NCBI RefSeq assembly: GCF_900090315.1
Contig: NZ_FMHZ01000002.1
Span: forward strand, 3,326,501 to 3,390,500
Direction: 5' to 3'
DNA from: Micromonospora citrea
GTDB taxonomy: Bacteria > Actinomycetota > Actinomycetes > Mycobacteriales > Micromonosporaceae
Length of the DNA stretch: 64,000 nucleotides
Shown here one piece after another: positions 43,921-53,212 of this stretch (positions are counted from its first letter, which is position 1; each line of letters opens with the position of its first letter). The notes under the pieces are model-generated. The model was given only the letters and a program-made list of their open reading frames with translations, searched no databases and was not told where the DNA came from. The translations under genes and the position numbers were made by a program.

Positions 43921-44613
43921 TCAGCCCAGGACGGCGAAGACGAACCCCGCGACCAGGGCGCCGAGCAGGCCGCCCGCGAGCACCTGGGGCACCGTGTGGT
44001 CGCGCAGGCGGACCCGGGACCAACCGACGAGCACGAGCAGCGGCGCGGTCGCCAGCAACGCCGCCCCGAACGTCGACACCAGCACGACGACCGTGCCGGC
44101 GGCGACCGCCGAGTGGATCGACATCTTCCACCAGTGGCTCACCGCCACGGCGACCACCAGACCGACCAGGCCGGCGGCGGCCAGGGCCAGCACCGGGCGG
44201 GGCGCCCCGAGCACCGCGAGCAGGGCCAGACCGGCGGCCACCGAGCAGAGCCCGAACAGCAGCGGGACGCGGCGCTGCTCGCGGACCCCCACGTGGTGGT
44301 CGGTGAACCGGCCCCGACGCACCCCGCCGACGATGTACGCGAACGGGATGCCGCTGACGAAGAGCGTGGCGAGCAGCCCCCAGGCCAGCCCGTGGACGCC
44401 CCGCGCGCTGTGCCAGCCGACCGCCACGGTCAGCAGGGAGACCAGCACCGCCGGGGCGGTCAGCTCGGTGACGAGCCGGGCGATCCGCAGCGTACGTCCG
44501 GGGCGTGGCACGGCTGTCGGGCCGGTCGAGGGTCCTGTGCCCGTGCCGCCCGCTCCGCTCAGCGTCCCGCCTCTGCTCCGCCCCGGGCCGTCGCCCGGAG
44601 CCACCCCGGCCAT
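43921..44613 (-). CDS. PAP2 family membrane phosphatase
   Basis: The 230-residue polytopic protein has five to six helices. It holds the PAP2 phosphatase signature in reduced form: KMSIHSAVAAG (S-H motif, near residues 166-176) and SRVRLRDHTVPQVLAG (SR...H motif near 197-212). Substrates of the family are lipid phosphates such as undecaprenyl or phosphatidate. The N-terminal 35 residues are Gly/Pro-rich and may not be translated; a later start is possible. It is convergent with the WYL regulator. Confidence 0.78.
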   Translation of the reverse strand: MAGVAPGDGPGRSRGGTLSGAGGTGTGPSTGPTAVPRPGRTLRIARLVTELTAPAVLVSLLTVAVGWHSARGVHGLAWGLLATLFVSGIPFAYIVGGVRRGRFTDHHVGVREQRRVPLLFGLCSVAAGLALLAVLGAPRPVLALAAAGLVGLVVAVAVSHWWKMSIHSAVAAGTVVVLVSTFGAALLATAPLLVLVGWSRVRLRDHTVPQVLAGGLLGALVAGFVFAVLG

Positions 44614-44906
44614 CCACCGGCGACCCGGCCGGACCGCGCCCGGTGCCTGATTCCGCCGCCGACCGTCACCGTACCCGCGCGACCGGTCGTCCCGACGAGC
44701 ATCCGTGCTGCCGGGGCCGCGACGTGCGGCTCGTCCGGTCCGACAGGTTCCTCGGCAGCGGTCCGGTCATCCTCCGACAACGTCGATCACCATGATCCGG
44801 CCAGGCAGCCGCCCACCGCCGAGGATCCCAGTTCCTACTTTCGTCAGGGGTGGTGGGGGCACTTGGTCGGATAATTTCGCGGCACAGGATTCCTAGCGTT
44901 TCGCCC

Positions 44907-46343
44907 ATGAAACGAAAGCACCTGAGCTGGGCGCTGTTGCCGCTCCTCCTCACCCTTGTCGTGACCCCTGGCGCAACTGCCAACGCGGCCGTCGAGCCCT
45001 CTGCTGCGGCGATCGACGCGTACGTCGCCAGGGCCATGGAGGCCAAGGCGCTACCGGGTATCTCGGTCGTGGTGACCCACGGGGGGAAGGTCGTGCACGC
45101 CGGCGGGTACGGGCACGATTCGGCGGGCGATCCCGTCACCGAGCGCACCCCGATGCGGGTCGCCTCGGTCAGTAAGTCCTTCACGGCCATGGCGGTCATG
45201 ACGCTGGTCGACGAGGGCAGGATCGCGCTGGACGAGCCGGTCGCGCAGCAGTTGCCCGACTTTCGCATGGCCGATCCCCGGGCTGGCAGGATCACGGTGC
45301 GGCATCTGCTGAACCAGACGTCGGGCCTGTCCGACGGCAGGGTCGACCTTCGCGCGGCGGAATCCGCGACGGATCTCGCCAGCTACGTGGCTGCGCTGCG
45401 GTCTGGCGCCGTGGCCGCCGACCCGGGCACCCGCTGGGCGTACTGCAACGCGAACTACGAGGTGGCGGCCAGGCTCGTCGAGGTCGCCAGCGGCGTGAGC
45501 TTCGGTGAGTACCTGGAACAGCGCGTCTTCGGGCCGCTCGGGATGACCGACAGCGCCGTCGGGGACCAGACGGTCAAGCCGGCCAAGGGGTTCAACTCGC
45601 TGTTCGGAGTGTGGGTGTCGCGGCCGGAGCTACGCGACTTCGAATACGCCAGTGGTGCGGGTGGCGTCGTCACGAACGCGGCCGACATGGGTCAGTGGTT
45701 GATCAGCCAGACCGGCGGCGGCACCCAGCTGGTGCGCCCGGAAAGCCTCGCGACCATGCACACCGCCTCGAAGGTGCGCGACTACGGCATGGGTTGGGGG
45801 CGCGAGACCGTGCACGGCGCCGAACTGCTCGTGCATTCCGGCAACCTGTTCACCTACAGCGCCGTCGAGGCGATCGACCCGGCGACGGGGTACGGGTTCG
45901 CCGTGATGGCGAACAGCGCCGGCCTCTACGACGACACCTACGAGGTGTTGACCGGCCTGGTCGCGTTGAGCCAGGGCCGGACCCCGGAGTCGCCGGGCGG
46001 GCAGCGACAGCTGGTCGAACTGGCGCTGGGCCTGATCGTGCTGGCAGCGGTGGGTCTGGGCGTGCTCGGCACGCTGCGCTCGCGGCGCTGGGCGGGCCGG
46101 CACACCGGGCGTCCGGCCTGGCGCATCGGGCTGCGACTGGTCCCGGCGCTGCTGCCGCTGGTGCTGTTCGTCCTGTACCCGGAACTGGTCTCGTTCCTCA
46201 TGAACGGCCGGACGGTCACCTGGGCACAGGTGACGTACGCGGCCGCGCCGCTGACGCTGGCGTTGGCCGTCGCGGCCCTGGCGGGTGTCGTCACCAGCGT
46301 GATGCGGCTACGCGGGCTGCGATCGGTAGCCTCGGCCCGGTGA
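44907..46343 (+). CDS. Membrane-anchored serine hydrolase, beta-lactamase class C/PBP-like
   Basis: The 478-residue protein has a signal peptide (MKRKHLSWALLPLLLTLVVT, cleavage near ANAA), a serine beta-lactamase-like domain and three C-terminal membrane helices (about 375-395, 408-430 and 445-470). Catalytic features are SVSK at 87-90, YCN at 179-181 in place of YAN, and HSGN for the KTG box. The enzyme faces the outside and probably acts as an esterase, peptidase or D-Ala carboxypeptidase-like protein. Its stop overlaps the start of a sensor kinase (GTGA), so it is the first gene of a three-gene operon. The gene-free 44614-44906 before it contains nothing clear. Confidence 0.88.
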   Translation: MKRKHLSWALLPLLLTLVVTPGATANAAVEPSAAAIDAYVARAMEAKALPGISVVVTHGGKVVHAGGYGHDSAGDPVTERTPMRVASVSKSFTAMAVMTLVDEGRIALDEPVAQQLPDFRMADPRAGRITVRHLLNQTSGLSDGRVDLRAAESATDLASYVAALRSGAVAADPGTRWAYCNANYEVAARLVEVASGVSFGEYLEQRVFGPLGMTDSAVGDQTVKPAKGFNSLFGVWVSRPELRDFEYASGAGGVVTNAADMGQWLISQTGGGTQLVRPESLATMHTASKVRDYGMGWGRETVHGAELLVHSGNLFTYSAVEAIDPATGYGFAVMANSAGLYDDTYEVLTGLVALSQGRTPESPGGQRQLVELALGLIVLAAVGLGVLGTLRSRRWAGRHTGRPAWRIGLRLVPALLPLVLFVLYPELVSFLMNGRTVTWAQVTYAAAPLTLALAVAALAGVVTSVMRLRGLRSVASAR

Positions 46344-47326
46344 GCAACCGTGCCATGTTGGCGGCGATCGCGGGCGTCGGCGTCGTCAACGGCCTGCACA
46401 TCGACCATGTGCCGACGTGGCGACAGCTGCTCTTCGTCGTGCTGGCCGTCGCCGCCTATCTGCACGGACGGTACCGGCCGGCGCGGCACGACTGGGTGCT
46501 GCTGACGGCTGCCGCGGTCCCGGCAGTGGTCCACCTCGTACCCGACGTCTGGCGTGGTGCCGGAGCGCTGATGGCCCTCGGCCTGTTCGTGGTGCTGCCG
46601 TGGCTGGCCGGTCGCTTCCGGCGGCAGCAGGCCGAACTGGTGTCCGCCGGCCGGGAACGGGTCGCCCGGTTGGAGCGCGAGCAGGAACTGGTCGCGGAGC
46701 ACGCCAGGCTCCGCGAACGGGCCCGCATCGCCGCCGACATGCACGACTCGCTCGGCCACGAACTGGCGTTGATCGCGCTGCGGGCCGGAGCCCTCGAGCT
46801 GGCCACCGGCATGACGAAACCGAACCAGGAGGCCGCGGCGGCGCTGCGGGCCTCCGCGGTCACCGCGACCGACCGGCTCCGTCGTACGGTGGGAATGCTG
46901 CGGGAGGCGGCGAGCACCTCGACCGAACCACCGGATGAGAGCGTCGAGGACCTGGTGGAACGTGCGCGTGCGGCCGGGATGACGGTCGACCTCCGTCACG
47001 AGGGACAGCGGGCGGCGTTGGCGCCGACAGTGGACCGGGCCGTGCATCGGGTGGTGCAGGAGTCGCTGACCAACGCCGCCCGGCACGCACCCGGCGCCGA
47101 CGTGGTCGTCCAGGTCCGGCAGACTGCCGACGAGGTGTCTGTGACGGTCCAGGACCGAGGGGTTCACGCCCCTCCCGCACCGTCGAGGGGTGGTAGTGGT
47201 TTGGCAGGTCTGCGCGAGCGGGTGCGGCTGCTCGGCGGCACGTTGCACGCCGAGCCGTCGGACGGCGGGTTCGCCGTGACGGCACGAATCCCGCACCGCC
47301 GCACCGACGGCGAGGCACGTCGGTGA
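46340..47326 (+). CDS. Two-component sensor histidine kinase (HisKA_3/NarL type)
   Basis: The 328-residue kinase has three to four N-terminal membrane helices (1-95), a coiled coil, and a HisKA_3 dimerisation domain with phosphoacceptor H135 in ADMHDSLGHELAL. The HATPase domain has N-box ESLTNAARHAPG, DRGVH and GGSGLAGLRERV. The GTG start overlaps the hydrolase stop, and its own stop overlaps the response regulator start. The short extracytoplasmic loops suggest it senses the membrane itself or the neighbouring hydrolase. Confidence 0.9.
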   Translation: MSNRAMLAAIAGVGVVNGLHIDHVPTWRQLLFVVLAVAAYLHGRYRPARHDWVLLTAAAVPAVVHLVPDVWRGAGALMALGLFVVLPWLAGRFRRQQAELVSAGRERVARLEREQELVAEHARLRERARIAADMHDSLGHELALIALRAGALELATGMTKPNQEAAAALRASAVTATDRLRRTVGMLREAASTSTEPPDESVEDLVERARAAGMTVDLRHEGQRAALAPTVDRAVHRVVQESLTNAARHAPGADVVVQVRQTADEVSVTVQDRGVHAPPAPSRGGSGLAGLRERVRLLGGTLHAEPSDGGFAVTARIPHRRTDGEARR

Positions 47327-47982
47327 TCCGGGTCCTGCTGGCAGACGACGAGGCCATGATCCGGGCAGGGATACGATCGATCCTGGCCACCGACCCCGAC
47401 ATCGAGGTGGTCGCCGAAGCCACCGACGGCCGCGAGGCGGTCGAGCTGGTACGCGCCCACCGGCCGGACGTCGCGCTCCTCGACATCCGCATGCCCCGCC
47501 TGGACGGCCTGTCCGCCGCCGCCGAGCTGCGTAGAGCCACCCCCGACGTCTCCGTCGTCATGCTGACCACGTTCGACGAGGACGAGTACGTCTCCAGGGC
47601 ACTGGCCGAGGGGGCCGCCGGGTTCCTGCTCAAGGCCGCCGATCCGCGCGAGCTGATCATCGGGGTGCGGGCCGTCGCCGACGGCGCGGCCTACCTGTCA
47701 CCGCGGATCGCGCAGAAGGTCATCGCTCAGCTGGGCGCCGGCCAGCTTTCGAAGGCTGATGCCGCACGCAGGCGCGTGGAGCAGCTGACTCCGCGCGAGC
47801 GCGAGGTGCTCGCCCTCGTCGGCCGGGGAAAGTCCAACCAGGAGATTGGCGGTGAGTTGTTCCTCGCCGAGGGCACCGTCAAGTCCCACGTCAGCGCGAT
47901 CCTGCTGCGGCTCAGCCTCAACAACCGCGTCCAGGCCGCCATCCTGGCCTACGAGGCCGGTCTCGTCCGCGCCGACGGATGA
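47323..47982 (+). CDS. NarL/LuxR-type response regulator
   Basis: The 219-residue regulator has a receiver domain with phospho-acceptor D54 in LLDIRMP, acidic pocket ADDE at 7-10, T in MLTTFDE and K in LLKAADPREL. The LuxR helix-turn-helix (LTPREREVLALVGRGKSNQE, AEGTVKSHVSAILLRL) is at the C-terminus. The GTG overlaps the kinase stop. It is the obvious partner of the preceding kinase. Its stop lies inside the convergent Ser/Pro-rich gene. Confidence 0.93.
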   Translation: MIRVLLADDEAMIRAGIRSILATDPDIEVVAEATDGREAVELVRAHRPDVALLDIRMPRLDGLSAAAELRRATPDVSVVMLTTFDEDEYVSRALAEGAAGFLLKAADPRELIIGVRAVADGAAYLSPRIAQKVIAQLGAGQLSKADAARRRVEQLTPREREVLALVGRGKSNQEIGGELFLAEGTVKSHVSAILLRLSLNNRVQAAILAYEAGLVRADG

Positions 47983-48680
47983 CCGGACGCGGCCGGGACG
48001 TCACGCGACGGACCGCGGTGGGCACCCGGATCGGCGGGGACGGCGGCCGGCAGCGTGGTTGCCGGTGGCTCGGCGGAACTCGGCCCGTCCGTGGGCACGG
48101 CGGCCGACGATCCCGGTTCGGCCGTCGGTGAGGTCGGTCGGGCCGCCGGCGAGGTCGGTCGGGCCGTCGGTGAGGTCGGTCGGGCCGTCGGCTCGACGTC
48201 CGGCGAGCCGGTCGCCGTCACCCCCGGCGACGGGCTGGGCGAGGCCGACGGGCTGGGCGACGGCGAAGGGCTGGGCGAGGGGCTCGGCGCGGGCAGCGGG
48301 ACCGGCCGGTCGGCCGGCGGGCGCGGCGGGACCGCCGCGGGCGGGCGCGGCGGGCGCACGGGCGACGGCGCGTCGACCGGCGTACGGGGGACCGGGGCGG
48401 CGGGCCGCCAACTGCTCGGGGTCGCCACTGTCGGGGTCGGGGTCGACGGGGTGACCGGCGGCTGGCTCGTCACCGGCAGCGGGATCACCACCGGGCCGAC
48501 CGACGGCGTCGGCAGGAACGGGGTGCCGCTGTCCGGCAGGGCCGTGCTGCCGACCGTGGCCGAGCCGGTGCTGATCGCGGCGAGGATCGGCATCGACGCG
48601 GTGCCGGCGAGCAGCGCCACGGTGAACAGGTAGCCCCGGGGTGGCCCGCCCGAACCGGGTGCCCGGTGCGCGCCGACCAT
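47949..48680 (-). CDS. Ser/Pro/Thr-rich membrane-anchored or secreted protein
   Basis: The 243-residue protein begins MVGAHRAPGSGGPPRGYLFT with a hydrophobic signal anchor (about 17-40). A low-complexity region of Pro, Ser, Thr and Ala follows, including a PSPSPS run and units of TARPTSP. Such tails are typical of cell-wall-spanning or glycosylated surface proteins in actinobacteria. No folded domain is visible. The ATG at 48680 lacks a strong ribosome binding site. The 3' end overlaps the response-regulator gene by 34 bp, which lowers confidence in the exact end. Confidence 0.5.
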   Translation of the reverse strand: MVGAHRAPGSGGPPRGYLFTVALLAGTASMPILAAISTGSATVGSTALPDSGTPFLPTPSVGPVVIPLPVTSQPPVTPSTPTPTVATPSSWRPAAPVPRTPVDAPSPVRPPRPPAAVPPRPPADRPVPLPAPSPSPSPSPSPSPSASPSPSPGVTATGSPDVEPTARPTSPTARPTSPAARPTSPTAEPGSSAAVPTDGPSSAEPPATTLPAAVPADPGAHRGPSRDVPAASGHPSARTRPAS

Positions 48681-49346
48681 CCGACGGTAACCGCCCGCCC
48701 GGTGCCGGCCGAGGAACGGGGCACCAGGGCCTTCACCTGGATCGGACACCGCACACTCCTCCTCGTCGGCCTCCCGCCGGGCGGGGAAGCGGTGGGAACC
48801 ACCCGTCCGCGCGGCCCGCCGACCGCTCGGCGCGTCGGCGACCGACCGGGAACCCGGGGGCCAGCGCGGTGCGGCCGGAAACGGCAAACCGCTCGACCTG
48901 GGCGAACCCGCGACAATCAGCCTGTCCCAGTGACGCTCTGTCGGCCAACCCTGCACAGCGTGTCGACACGCGTATCTGGCCGAACGGTGACGAACCATCG
49001 CCGGATCGGCCGCGCGTCGATGGAACGGACGCCCGGCGCTTCGTGCAACGAAGCGGACCGCCGGCCGGTGCGGGGCGGGCGTACTGTGGGCGCGCTCACG
49101 TGTGATGCGAATATGGACCACGACGGCAACGCAGCCACGACCTCCGCGCACCCTCGCGGCAGGCGCGGCTGGGCGCCGGCGCTCCCGAACCGGGTTCGGC
49201 CAAGAATCCGGCTTCACGCCGCGCGGCAACCCCCACCGGGGCTAGGCGCGGCCGCCAGGAACCGGTCCGGCACCAGCCGGACAGGCGCACGAGTTGCGCG
49301 GCCGGGTGACCCCCCGGTGCCGACGCAGACAGACAGGGAGAGACGG
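48681..49346. other. Long gene-free region upstream of the 2-oxoacid dehydrogenase operon
   Basis: I find no supported gene. Long open frames on the plus strand here are in-frame extensions of E1alpha and lack protein-like composition and ribosome binding sites. The region probably carries the operon promoter and a long leader; I see no strong -35/-10 pair. Confidence 0.45.
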
Positions 49347-50522
49347 ATGGCAAAGGGCGACCCCGGGGTCTCCAGCCGCGGCCGACGGGCCGCACCCCGG
49401 TCCAGGAAGGGCGCGACCGGCGACCCGCAGCTGGTGCAGCTGCTCACCCCCTCCGGTGAGCGCATCGAGAGCGCGACCGGCCCGGACGGGACGGAATACC
49501 GCGTCGACTTCACCGACGAGGAGTACCGCGGGCTCTACCGCGACCTCGTGCTGGTCCGCAAGCTCGACGCCGAGGCCACCGCGTTGCAGCGCCAGGGTGA
49601 GCTGGGACTGTGGGCCAGCCTGCTGGGCCAGGAGGCCGCCCAGGTGGGTTCGGGGCGCGCGCTGCGTACCCAGGACATGGCCTTCCCGACCTACCGGGAG
49701 CACGGCGTCCTCTACTGCCGGGGCATCGACCCGATCATGCCGCTGGGCCTGTTCCGGGGCGTCGACCAGGGCGGCTGGGACCCGAACGAGTTCAAGTTCA
49801 ACATGTACACGATCGTGATCGGGGCGCAGACCCTGCACGCGACCGGGTACGCCATGGGCGTCCACATGGACGGCAAGACCGGCACCGAGGACGGCGAGGC
49901 GGTGATCGCCTACTTCGGCGACGGCGCCACCAGCCAGGGCGACGTCAACGAGGCGTTCGTCTGGGCCAGCGTCTTCAACGCCCCGCTGGTGTTCTTCTGC
50001 CAGAACAACCAGTACGCCATCTCGGAGCCGCTGGAGCGGCAGACCCGCGTGCCGCTCTACCAGCGGGCCGGCGGCTTCGGCTTCCCCGGTGTGCGGGTGG
50101 ACGGCAACGACGTGCTCGCGTCGTACGCGGTGACCCGGCACGCGCTGGACAACGCCCGGCTCGGCCAGGGCCCCAGCCTGATCGAGGCCTACACCTACCG
50201 GATGGGGGCGCACACCACCTCCGACGACCCGACCCGCTACCGGATCGCCAGCGAGGTCGAGGCCTGGCAGGCCAAGGACCCGATCGCCCGGATGAAGGCG
50301 TTCCTGGAGAAGCAGCGGATCGCCGACGCGGACTTCTTCGCCGCCGTCGACGAGCAGGCCCGCACCGAGTCGGTGCACCTGCGCGAGCGGGTGCTCGCCA
50401 TGCCCAACCCCGAGCCGGTGACGATGTTCGACCACGTCTACCCCAACGGGTCCCCCGAGCTCGACGAGCAGCGGGCGCAGTTCACGAAGTACATGGAGTC
50501 GTTCGAGGGGAGCGCCCACTGA
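49347..50522 (+). CDS. pdhA: 2-oxoacid dehydrogenase E1 component, alpha subunit (pyruvate dehydrogenase type)
   Basis: This 391-residue thiamine-diphosphate enzyme subunit decarboxylates a 2-oxoacid and passes the acyl group to lipoyl-E2. The TPP motif GDGATSQGDVNEAFVWASVF with QNNQYAISEP is clear, as are DMAFPTYREHGVLYCRG and the phosphorylation-loop-like RMGAHTTSDDPTRYR. The N-terminal 30 residues are basic and probably flexible. The ATG at 49347 follows AGGGAG. Family members may use pyruvate or branched-chain oxoacids, so the substrate is not certain. Confidence 0.9.
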   Translation: MAKGDPGVSSRGRRAAPRSRKGATGDPQLVQLLTPSGERIESATGPDGTEYRVDFTDEEYRGLYRDLVLVRKLDAEATALQRQGELGLWASLLGQEAAQVGSGRALRTQDMAFPTYREHGVLYCRGIDPIMPLGLFRGVDQGGWDPNEFKFNMYTIVIGAQTLHATGYAMGVHMDGKTGTEDGEAVIAYFGDGATSQGDVNEAFVWASVFNAPLVFFCQNNQYAISEPLERQTRVPLYQRAGGFGFPGVRVDGNDVLASYAVTRHALDNARLGQGPSLIEAYTYRMGAHTTSDDPTRYRIASEVEAWQAKDPIARMKAFLEKQRIADADFFAAVDEQARTESVHLRERVLAMPNPEPVTMFDHVYPNGSPELDEQRAQFTKYMESFEGSAH

Positions 50523-51511
50523 TGGCCACGGAGACGCTCACCCTCGGCAAGGCCCTCAACACCGGTCTGCGCCGGGCCCTGGAGAACGACCCGAAGGTCG
50601 TCATCATGGGCGAGGACGTCGGCAAGCTCGGCGGCGTCTTCCGGATCACCGACGGCCTCCAGAAGGACTTCGGCGACCAGCGGGTGATCGACACCCCGCT
50701 CGCCGAGTCCGGCATCATCGGCACCGCGGTCGGCCTGGCCATCCGCGGCTACCGCCCGGTCTGCGAGATCCAGTTCGACGGCTTCGTCTACCCGGCGTAC
50801 GACCAGATCGTGTCGCAGGTGGCGAAGATGCACTACCGCTCGCAGGGCAAGGTCAAGATCCCGATGGTGATCCGGATCCCGTTCGGCGGCGGCATCGGCG
50901 CGGTCGAGCACCACTCGGAGTCGCCGGAGGCCTACTTCGCCCACACCGCCGGCCTCAAGGTGGTGAGCTGCGCCAACCCGCAGGACGCGTACTCGATGAT
51001 CCAGCAGGCCATCGCCTCGGACGACCCGATCGTGTTCCTGGAGCCGAAGCGGCGCTACTGGGAGAAGGGGCCGGTCGAGCTGGACGCCCCGCTGTCCGAG
51101 GCGTACCCGCTGCACGCCGCCCGGGTCGTCCGGCCCGGCGCCGACGCCACCCTGCTGGCGTACGGGCCGATGGTGCGCACCTGCCTGGACGCGGCGACCG
51201 CCGCCGCCGAGGACGGCCGCGAGCTGGAGGTCATCGACCTGCGCTCGATCTCGCCGCTCGACCTGACCGCCGCGTACGAGTCGGTGCGGCGCACCGGCCG
51301 CTGCGTGGTCGTCCACGAGGCCCCAGGCAACCTGGGCCTGGGCTCGGAGATCGCCGCCCGGATCACCGAGGAGTGCTTCTACTCCCTGGAGTCCCCGGTG
51401 CTGCGGGTGACGGGCTTCGACACCCCCTACCCGGCCTCCCGGGTGGAGGAGGAGTACCTTCCCGACCTCGACCGGGTGCTCGACGCCGTCGACCGCACCT
51501 TCGGCTGGTGA
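50522..51511 (+). CDS. pdhB: 2-oxoacid dehydrogenase E1 component, beta subunit
   Basis: The 329-residue E1beta subunit completes the E1 heterotetramer. Signatures are MGEDVGKLGGVFRITDGL, DTPLAESGIIGTAVGLAIRG, EIQFDGFVYPAYDQIVSQ and the ESPEAYFAHTAGLKVV segment, with the C-terminal transketolase domain (ADATLLAYGPMVRTCL, VVHEAPGNLGLGSEI). The ATG overlaps the alpha-subunit stop by one base (TGATG), ensuring coupled synthesis. Confidence 0.92.
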   Translation: MATETLTLGKALNTGLRRALENDPKVVIMGEDVGKLGGVFRITDGLQKDFGDQRVIDTPLAESGIIGTAVGLAIRGYRPVCEIQFDGFVYPAYDQIVSQVAKMHYRSQGKVKIPMVIRIPFGGGIGAVEHHSESPEAYFAHTAGLKVVSCANPQDAYSMIQQAIASDDPIVFLEPKRRYWEKGPVELDAPLSEAYPLHAARVVRPGADATLLAYGPMVRTCLDAATAAAEDGRELEVIDLRSISPLDLTAAYESVRRTGRCVVVHEAPGNLGLGSEIAARITEECFYSLESPVLRVTGFDTPYPASRVEEEYLPDLDRVLDAVDRTFGW

Positions 51512-51516
51512 GCGGC

Positions 51517-52992
51517 ATGTCGCGGATCAAGGAGTTCAACCTTCCCGACCTGGGCGAGGGCCTGACCGAGGGCGAGATCCTCGCCTGGCTGGTCAAGGTC
51601 GGTGACGTCATCGAGCTGAACCAGCCGATCGTCGAGGTGGAGACGGCCAAGGCGGCCGTCGAGATCCCGGCGAAGTGGGCCGGCCAGGTGCAGGCGATCT
51701 TCCACCCGGAGGGGAGCACTGTCGAGGTCGGCACGCCGATCATCGCGATCGACACCGACCCGGGCGCCGGGCCGATCGAGCCGTCGACGACCGGTGCGCC
51801 GGCCGCCGACCTGCCCACCCCGTCGGCGGCGTCGCTGGCGGCGGTGGAGGTCGCGCCGGCCGAGGGTGCGGTCGAGCCGGGCCTGATCGGCGGTCCCGCC
51901 CCGGGTGGGCGTACCGCCGTGCTGGTCGGCTACGGCCCGCGGACGGCGGCGGCCAAGCGGCGCCCGCGCAGGGGCGACGCCCCGGTGCCGGCCCAGGCCG
52001 CGGCCCCGGCGGCCCCGGTCGCACCCGCGGCCCCGGTCGCGCCGGTCGCGCCGTCGGCCCCGGTGAGCACGGCGCCGGCGAACGGCCACGGCCGGGCCGG
52101 CGGTCCGGTGCTGGCCAAGCCGCCGGTACGCAAGCTCGCCAAGGATCTCGGCGTCGACCTCTCCACGCTGACCGGCTCGGGCCCGCTGGGCTCGATCACC
52201 CGGGAGGACGTGCAGCGGGCGGTGGCGGGCGCGACCACGACGGCGGCCGAGCCGCTCGCGGCGGCGGCTCCGGCGGCGGCGAGCTTCGGCGCGGACCGCG
52301 AGCAGCGCATCCCGGTCAAGGGGGTACGCAAGCTCACCGCCGAGAACATGTCCCGCTCGGCGTTCACCGCCCCGCACGTGACGGAGTTCCTGACCGTCGA
52401 CGTGACCCGGGCGATGAAGGCCCTGGACCGGCTCCGCAACCGGCGGGAGTGGCGCGACGTGCGGGTCTCGCCGCTGCTGCTGGTCGCCAAGGCGGTGCTG
52501 CTGGCGGTCAGGCGGCACCCGATGGTCAACTCGACCTGGGCCGGCGACGAGATCGTGGTCAAGGAGTACGTCAACCTGGGCATCGCGGCGGCCACCGAGC
52601 GCGGGCTGATCGTGCCGAACATCAAGGACGCCGGTCGGCTCTCGCTGCGCGAGCTGGCGGACGCGATGACCGACCTGGTGCAGACCGCCAAGGCCGGGAA
52701 GACCTCGCCGGCCGACATGTCCGGCGGCACGCTGACGATCACCAACGTCGGCGTGTTCGGGGTGGACACCGGCACGCCGATCCTGCCCCCGGGCGAGTCG
52801 GCGATCCTGGCCTTCGGCGCCGTACGCGAGATGCCCTGGGTGCACAAGGGCAAGGTGAAGCCGCGTCAGGTCACCACGCTGGGCCTGTCGTTCGACCACC
52901 GCATCATCGACGGCGAGCTGGGCTCGAAGTTCCTGCGCGACATCGGGGACTTCCTGGCCGATCCGGAGGCGGCGCTGCTCGCCTGGACCTGA
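51517..52992 (+). CDS. pdhC: Dihydrolipoamide acyltransferase (E2 component)
   Basis: This 491-residue core of the dehydrogenase complex has an N-terminal lipoyl domain with the modified lysine K45 in VETAKAAVEI and an Ala/Pro-rich linker. The peripheral subunit-binding domain is KPPVRKLAKDLGVDLSTLTG near 205-240, and the catalytic domain ends with FDHRIIDGELGSKF (H461, D465). Only one lipoyl domain is present. The ATG lies 5 bases after the E1beta stop. No E3 gene is adjacent, so it is shared from elsewhere, as is common. Confidence 0.92.
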   Translation: MSRIKEFNLPDLGEGLTEGEILAWLVKVGDVIELNQPIVEVETAKAAVEIPAKWAGQVQAIFHPEGSTVEVGTPIIAIDTDPGAGPIEPSTTGAPAADLPTPSAASLAAVEVAPAEGAVEPGLIGGPAPGGRTAVLVGYGPRTAAAKRRPRRGDAPVPAQAAAPAAPVAPAAPVAPVAPSAPVSTAPANGHGRAGGPVLAKPPVRKLAKDLGVDLSTLTGSGPLGSITREDVQRAVAGATTTAAEPLAAAAPAAASFGADREQRIPVKGVRKLTAENMSRSAFTAPHVTEFLTVDVTRAMKALDRLRNRREWRDVRVSPLLLVAKAVLLAVRRHPMVNSTWAGDEIVVKEYVNLGIAAATERGLIVPNIKDAGRLSLRELADAMTDLVQTAKAGKTSPADMSGGTLTITNVGVFGVDTGTPILPPGESAILAFGAVREMPWVHKGKVKPRQVTTLGLSFDHRIIDGELGSKFLRDIGDFLADPEAALLAWT

Positions 52993-53009
52993 CCGGTCTC
53001 GACACCAGC

Positions 53010-53053
53010 CACGGCCGGTGTGCCAAGGGTGAACGCCCGGCACACCGGCCGTG
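53010..53053 (+). terminator. Terminator of the dehydrogenase operon
   Basis: A 15-bp perfect stem (arms 53010-53024 and 53039-53053) with a 14-nt loop, 18 bases after the E2 stop. Confidence 0.75.
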
Positions 53054-53212
53054 TCCGTTGGGAGACAGAACCTTCGGATCTCGGCTCCGCTGACCTTCGA
53101 TCATTAGGCTCGTGTCCCAGCTCACCTAATAATCGATGGAAGTTGGGGCCGCGTTGCGGTTCAATAGAGACATCAAGGGGCTGACAACCGAATAAGCCAG
53201 GAGGAGAGACCC

